Positions 5,720-8,511 of a DNA stretch of 8,511 nucleotides are shown here, in pieces. Each line of letters begins with the position of its first letter. Position 1 is the first letter of the stretch. The stretch is from Candidatus Galligastranaerophilus intestinigallinarum. GTDB lineage: Bacteria; Cyanobacteriota; Vampirovibrionia; Gastranaerophilales; Gastranaerophilaceae. The stretch lies in assembly GCA_018715855.1 (NCBI GenBank), contig DVKW01000126.1:1-8511 (forward strand), read 5' to 3'. The translations under genes and the position numbers were made by a program. Below the pieces are notes generated by a model, which did not search any database, was not told where the DNA came from, and worked only from the letters and a program-made list of their open reading frames with translations.

Positions 5720-6598
5720 CTAATCACTTGTTGAAATTTTAGAAAAACTTATATCTTTATAAAAATATTTTAAAATGTCATAGGCGCTATAGCCTTTATT
5801 TGCAAGGTTGTTTGCACCATGCTGGCTCATGCCTACACCATGGCCGTTTTTTCTTATGCCATCGTCATACGCTTTAACAGAATGCAAATATGGCGCATTA
5901 TATGCCCAAGCAGCACCGGAATTAACCGTTCTTCCGCCTGAACTTGCGTGGTAATATGCGGGAATAACCTTTCCTTTATATGTAATTACAACGCCTCTTG
6001 TATCTACAACCGCTTGGTTTGTTTTTCTGTTTTCGGCACTTGCACCACCATAGGCTTGATCAAGCGGTGTATCAACCAAATCATAACCTTTTGAGCCTCT
6101 TTTATTAAGGTTTGCAACAGCATAGCTTCTTGCTGCAATTGCTTGTGCTTTGTGGGCTTCTTTGTTCCAACTTGAAGGCATTTCACTCGGCACAACGCCT
6201 AAAAGGTAAAGTTCAATTGGCAATCTGTTTATAACGGTTAATTTTTTGTTGTAGTTATAAATAATAAGTTCACCCCTATACCATCTGTTTTTGGTTGCCA
6301 CAAAATCATCTTTTGAAGCCGGCTTAACTTTTATATAGTTTGTGCCAAGGTCATAAAATTTGTTATCAATTTTTATTGCAATTGAATTGCCATGGGCTTT
6401 AATTGCATAGGGCTGCATTTTTTTTGTTTTAAAAATGGGCTTATTCTTTTTTTCATCATAAATAACCCCTTCACTTGATGTGCCGAAGTAAGATTGTTTC
6501 ACGTCTATATTAAGCCCTATTCTGATTGCTTCGGATGATTGAATTGAAACAATTTGAATAAAAATTGCAAAAAATATGTATAATAAAATCTTTTTCAT
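5720..6598 (-). CDS. SpoIID/LytB-type secreted lytic transglycosylase, short form
   Basis: The SpoIID/LytB domain cleaves peptidoglycan glycan strands, preferring ones stripped of stem peptides. From the ATG at 6598, the protein has 292 residues with a classic signal peptide (MKKILLY..., cleavage after SSEA). A longer form starting at TTG 6640 (306 residues) or ATG 6610 is possible; none has a good ribosome binding site. In 306-residue numbering, the catalytic Glu is Glu153 in VVPSEMPSSW, followed by EAHKAQAIAARSYA (161-174), AYGG (197-200), YYHASSGGRT (229-238) with His231, and the C-terminal GHGVGMSQHGA (266-276). The segment between YLHSV and GHGVGMSQ is only about ten residues, whereas many SpoIID proteins have a longer subdomain there. 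The gene follows the 96-residue gene closely on the same strand. Confidence 0.9.
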   Translation of the reverse strand: MKKILLYIFFAIFIQIVSIQSSEAIRIGLNIDVKQSYFGTSSEGVIYDEKKNKPIFKTKKMQPYAIKAHGNSIAIKIDNKFYDLGTNYIKVKPASKDDFVATKNRWYRGELIIYNYNKKLTVINRLPIELYLLGVVPSEMPSSWNKEAHKAQAIAARSYAVANLNKRGSKGYDLVDTPLDQAYGGASAENRKTNQAVVDTRGVVITYKGKVIPAYYHASSGGRTVNSGAAWAYNAPYLHSVKAYDDGIRKNGHGVGMSQHGANNLANKGYSAYDILKYFYKDISFSKISTSD

Positions 6599-6653
6599 AG
6601 GTGATAACATTTTAAAACGTGAAAATATTTTTTTTATCAAATGATTGTATGAA

Positions 6654-6944
6654 TTATTCTCTGAAATTTCTTATATATCTGATAATTTCCATGGAAATTT
6701 CTTTTTTTGTTTCGTAATCAATAATTTTAAGATATTCCATGGCTTCAAAATATTTAAGGTTGTTATCCTGCCATCTTTGCCAAAAGCAATCAAAATTATT
6801 TTCGCTTAATGTAAGCCCCAAGTTTTTGGCTTCTTCAATAATGTAATCTGCCACATAATCTTTAACGCTGTCGCTTGATTTTTCAATTAAATCGACAGCA
6901 AGTTTTAAAACAGGATCTTTATCATACCAGCGTCTATTTTTCAT
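6654..6944 (-). CDS. Small helical hypothetical protein (RWYDKDP motif)
   Basis: I cannot name a function. The 96-residue, Glu/Lys-rich protein has no signal peptide or membrane segment and looks all-helical. It opens MKNRRWYDKDPVLKLAVDLIE, a motif I believe recurs in small hypothetical proteins of related and some Firmicute-like bacteria, and continues VKDYVADYIIEEAKNLG and CFWQRWQDNNLKYFEAMEYL. The single ATG is preceded immediately by a promoter -10 element, so the mRNA may be leaderless. The stop is 55 bp before the ATG (13 bp before the TTG) of the SpoIID-like gene, suggesting one operon; no terminator is visible between them. Confidence 0.72.
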   Translation of the reverse strand: MKNRRWYDKDPVLKLAVDLIEKSSDSVKDYVADYIIEEAKNLGLTLSENNFDCFWQRWQDNNLKYFEAMEYLKIIDYETKKEISMEIIRYIRNFRE

Positions 6945-6950
6945 ATTTTA

Positions 6951-6979
6951 AGAATAAACTCTTTCATAAAAAATGTCAA
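6951..6979 (-). promoter_or_regulatory. Near-consensus promoter placing the transcription start on the ATG (leaderless)
   Basis: On the minus strand, a perfect TTGACA (6979-6974) is followed after exactly 17 bases by TATTCT (6956-6951). Only six bases (6950-6945) separate the -10 from the ATG at 6944, so the predicted +1 is the A of the start codon. There is no room for a Shine-Dalgarno sequence. Confidence 0.65.
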
Positions 6980-7060
6980 ATCAAGCCAAAAATGTTTACC
7001 AATAATTCAACTCCTTTCGGGTAATTTAATTTATTTATAAACAAAATAAAATGTTTCATT

Positions 7061-8506
7061 ATGAACGATTTATTTAATATGTTTGATAAAACCCAATGCA
7101 AAAGTTTGGGAATATGCTCCGAAAACCCTGTTTTATCTTCCATAGATGCGGTTATTATTAATGAAATAAGGCAAATTGCTTATTATATTGTTAAATTAAA
7201 AGAATTGAATTTAATTAATTTTAAAATTATGAAAGAAGCAATTTCTGCCCTTTCTGTTTATATAACAGATACAAGCTTTAATAAAAATCTGCTTGTGGAA
7301 TTTTTCTTAAAACTTGAAAATTTAAAAAAAGAAACAGAAACCTTTTATAATAAAAAATGCCGTGAAATGGGGCTAAATTATGAACATTTAACAACATTTT
7401 CGGTTAAAAATGATGAAGGAATAACTTCAAACACGCTTATTAAATGGGGCGAGAAAATTTTAACCCATTGGTATAACACGGCAGATGAAAACAAAATTTG
7501 CCTTTTTGATTTAATAATTTTTATGGCAAAAACAGCCGCAAATAAATTAATAGAAATTCAAAATTACAAAGAAGCCAATGAAAGCGAATATTTTGAAGTA
7601 TTAAGGCTTTTATCTTTAACAAATTCAACCGCCGTAAGGTCAGAAAAATTAACAAGAAGAATTAGAGAATTTTCTTCATTTTTATATAAATTAAATGAAG
7701 AACTTATTTATGAAAGAAACAAATTTTACGGTAACAGACAAAACGTAAAAATCGAAAGAAGCATTGTAAAAGGCAAGTCAATTTTTGTTATCGGGGGTGA
7801 TATTTTTGAACTCTACAATCTTTTGGAAAAAACAAAAGATTTAGACATTAACATATATACAAATTTTTCAATGATGCTTGCATATATTTACCCTAAATTT
7901 TTCGAATATAAAAATTTTAAAGGTTTGTATGGAACAGGCGATATCGAATATGATTTTTCAAAATTTAAAGGTGCAATTTATGTAACCGAACATTCAAACA
8001 CTAAATTAGACAATGCCATAAGGGGCAAAATTTTTACAACAAAATTAATTCCGTCCGACAATTCAACAAAAATTGAAAAATCAAATCTGACCCCTTTAAT
8101 TGAAGCGGCTTTATCTGAAGAAGGCTTTGAATTTGATGAATATAACAAAGAAATAACTTTTGAATATGATAAAAGCCTTTTAAACAAGGCAATTGAAGGC
8201 AGTGAAGATAAAAAGATATTAATCTCCATGGGTAAAATTTCCGATGAAATTAAAGAAAAATATGAAAATTATTCTGAAATAAACATAAAATTCCCATATG
8301 ACGTTGAAAGTTTGATATATCTTTTAAATGCACTTCCAAACAACGAAAAAGCGGTTTGTTTTTCAAAATGCTGTGTTGAAATAATAAAAATCGTAACTTC
8401 AATTTTAAACAAAAACCTAAATATTTGCCTTGAAGAATGCAAAATTTCAAACGTCGGGCCGCACATTTTAAGTGCATTAAAAAAAGATTTTAAAGTAAAA
8501 CTTTAA
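7061..8506 (+). CDS. Hybrid cluster protein (Hcp)-like protein lacking the metal ligands; probable pseudoenzyme
   Basis: Hcp proteins carry an N-terminal Fe-S cluster and a hybrid Fe-S-O cluster and act on hydroxylamine/NO. This 481-residue protein (Hcp is usually about 540-550) follows the Hcp layout: C-x5-C-SENPVLSSIDAVI (Cys13, Cys19) matches the end of the N-terminal motif; IGGDIFELYNLLEKT (244-258) matches SGHDL..LLEQT; NIYTNFSMMLAYIYP (264-278) matches NVYTHGEMLPAHAYP; KGAIYVTEHSN (303-313) matches PGPILMTTNC; GKIFTT follows; and VGPHILSALKK (465-475) matches LGPTLPAFLSP. Yet the cluster His is Gly246, the Glu is Ser270, the first Cys is Ser312, and the later three Cys and the EQK motif are gone. 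Five other cysteines cluster near the end (433, 437, 438, 456, 460). Reading frame is intact, so it is not an obvious pseudogene. No clear SD precedes the ATG. Confidence 0.75.
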   Translation: MNDLFNMFDKTQCKSLGICSENPVLSSIDAVIINEIRQIAYYIVKLKELNLINFKIMKEAISALSVYITDTSFNKNLLVEFFLKLENLKKETETFYNKKCREMGLNYEHLTTFSVKNDEGITSNTLIKWGEKILTHWYNTADENKICLFDLIIFMAKTAANKLIEIQNYKEANESEYFEVLRLLSLTNSTAVRSEKLTRRIREFSSFLYKLNEELIYERNKFYGNRQNVKIERSIVKGKSIFVIGGDIFELYNLLEKTKDLDINIYTNFSMMLAYIYPKFFEYKNFKGLYGTGDIEYDFSKFKGAIYVTEHSNTKLDNAIRGKIFTTKLIPSDNSTKIEKSNLTPLIEAALSEEGFEFDEYNKEITFEYDKSLLNKAIEGSEDKKILISMGKISDEIKEKYENYSEINIKFPYDVESLIYLLNALPNNEKAVCFSKCCVEIIKIVTSILNKNLNICLEECKISNVGPHILSALKKDFKVKL

Positions 8507-8511
8507 CTAAC

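Noticed and set aside
7011..7018. CTCCTTTC resembling the 16S rRNA 3' tail; on the minus strand GAAAGGAG looks like a Shine-Dalgarno site
   Set aside because: No ATG/GTG/TTG opens a useful frame at the right distance on the minus strand (TTG at that site stops after four codons), so it is probably chance.
7051..7077. ATG at 7051 as an alternative start for the Hcp-like gene
   Set aside because: It is in another frame and reaches a stop after eight codons.
7061..8506. Hcp-like gene as a simple pseudogene or frameshifted Hcp
   Set aside because: The frame is open throughout, blocks align in one frame from the N-terminal cysteines to the C-terminal LGPT-like motif, and the substitutions are point changes and short deletions rather than stops.

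Overview
This is an AT-rich, gene-dense bacterial window. It best fits a non-photosynthetic relative of cyanobacteria, such as the gut Vampirovibrionia/Melainabacteria (Gastranaerophilales). The reasons are two families typical of cyanobacteria side by side (a DUF4330 protein and an IctB-like O-antigen-ligase-family protein), plus an anaerobe-type hybrid-cluster-protein relative, in a low-GC genome. The lineage is an inference; there is no rRNA here to confirm it.

Layout. Bases 1-39 hold the 5' half of a minus-strand tRNA-Val(UAC), cut by the window edge. Just upstream of it (41-226) lie two near-identical 93-bp tandem units that look like broken copies of the same tRNA. Bases 227-357 are non-coding, with two small hairpins and a possible promoter. 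A plus-strand cassette with overlapping genes follows (358-3339): a heptose-7-phosphate-kinase-type sugar kinase, a DUF4330 membrane-anchored protein and an IctB/O-antigen-ligase-family membrane protein. It probably serves surface polysaccharide synthesis and export.

The minus-strand block (3328-6944) contains, in transcription order, a 96-residue conserved-type hypothetical protein, a secreted SpoIID/LytB-type lytic transglycosylase with its terminator, an HU nucleoid protein with a near-consensus promoter and its own terminator, then a three-gene group: a small secreted protein, a polytopic membrane protein of unknown function, and the tRNA threonylcarbamoyladenosine dehydratase TcdA. The last gene converges on and overlaps the ligase gene by 12 bp.

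The plus-strand gene at 7061-8506 is the most unusual item. It keeps the general layout of a hybrid cluster protein (Hcp, hydroxylamine reductase family), but has lost every hybrid-cluster ligand I could align and two of the four N-terminal cysteines. It looks like a pseudoenzyme or repurposed paralogue. Other points worth a look are the tRNA-derived repeats, a probable leaderless promoter in front of the 96-residue gene, and a shortened SpoIID protein.
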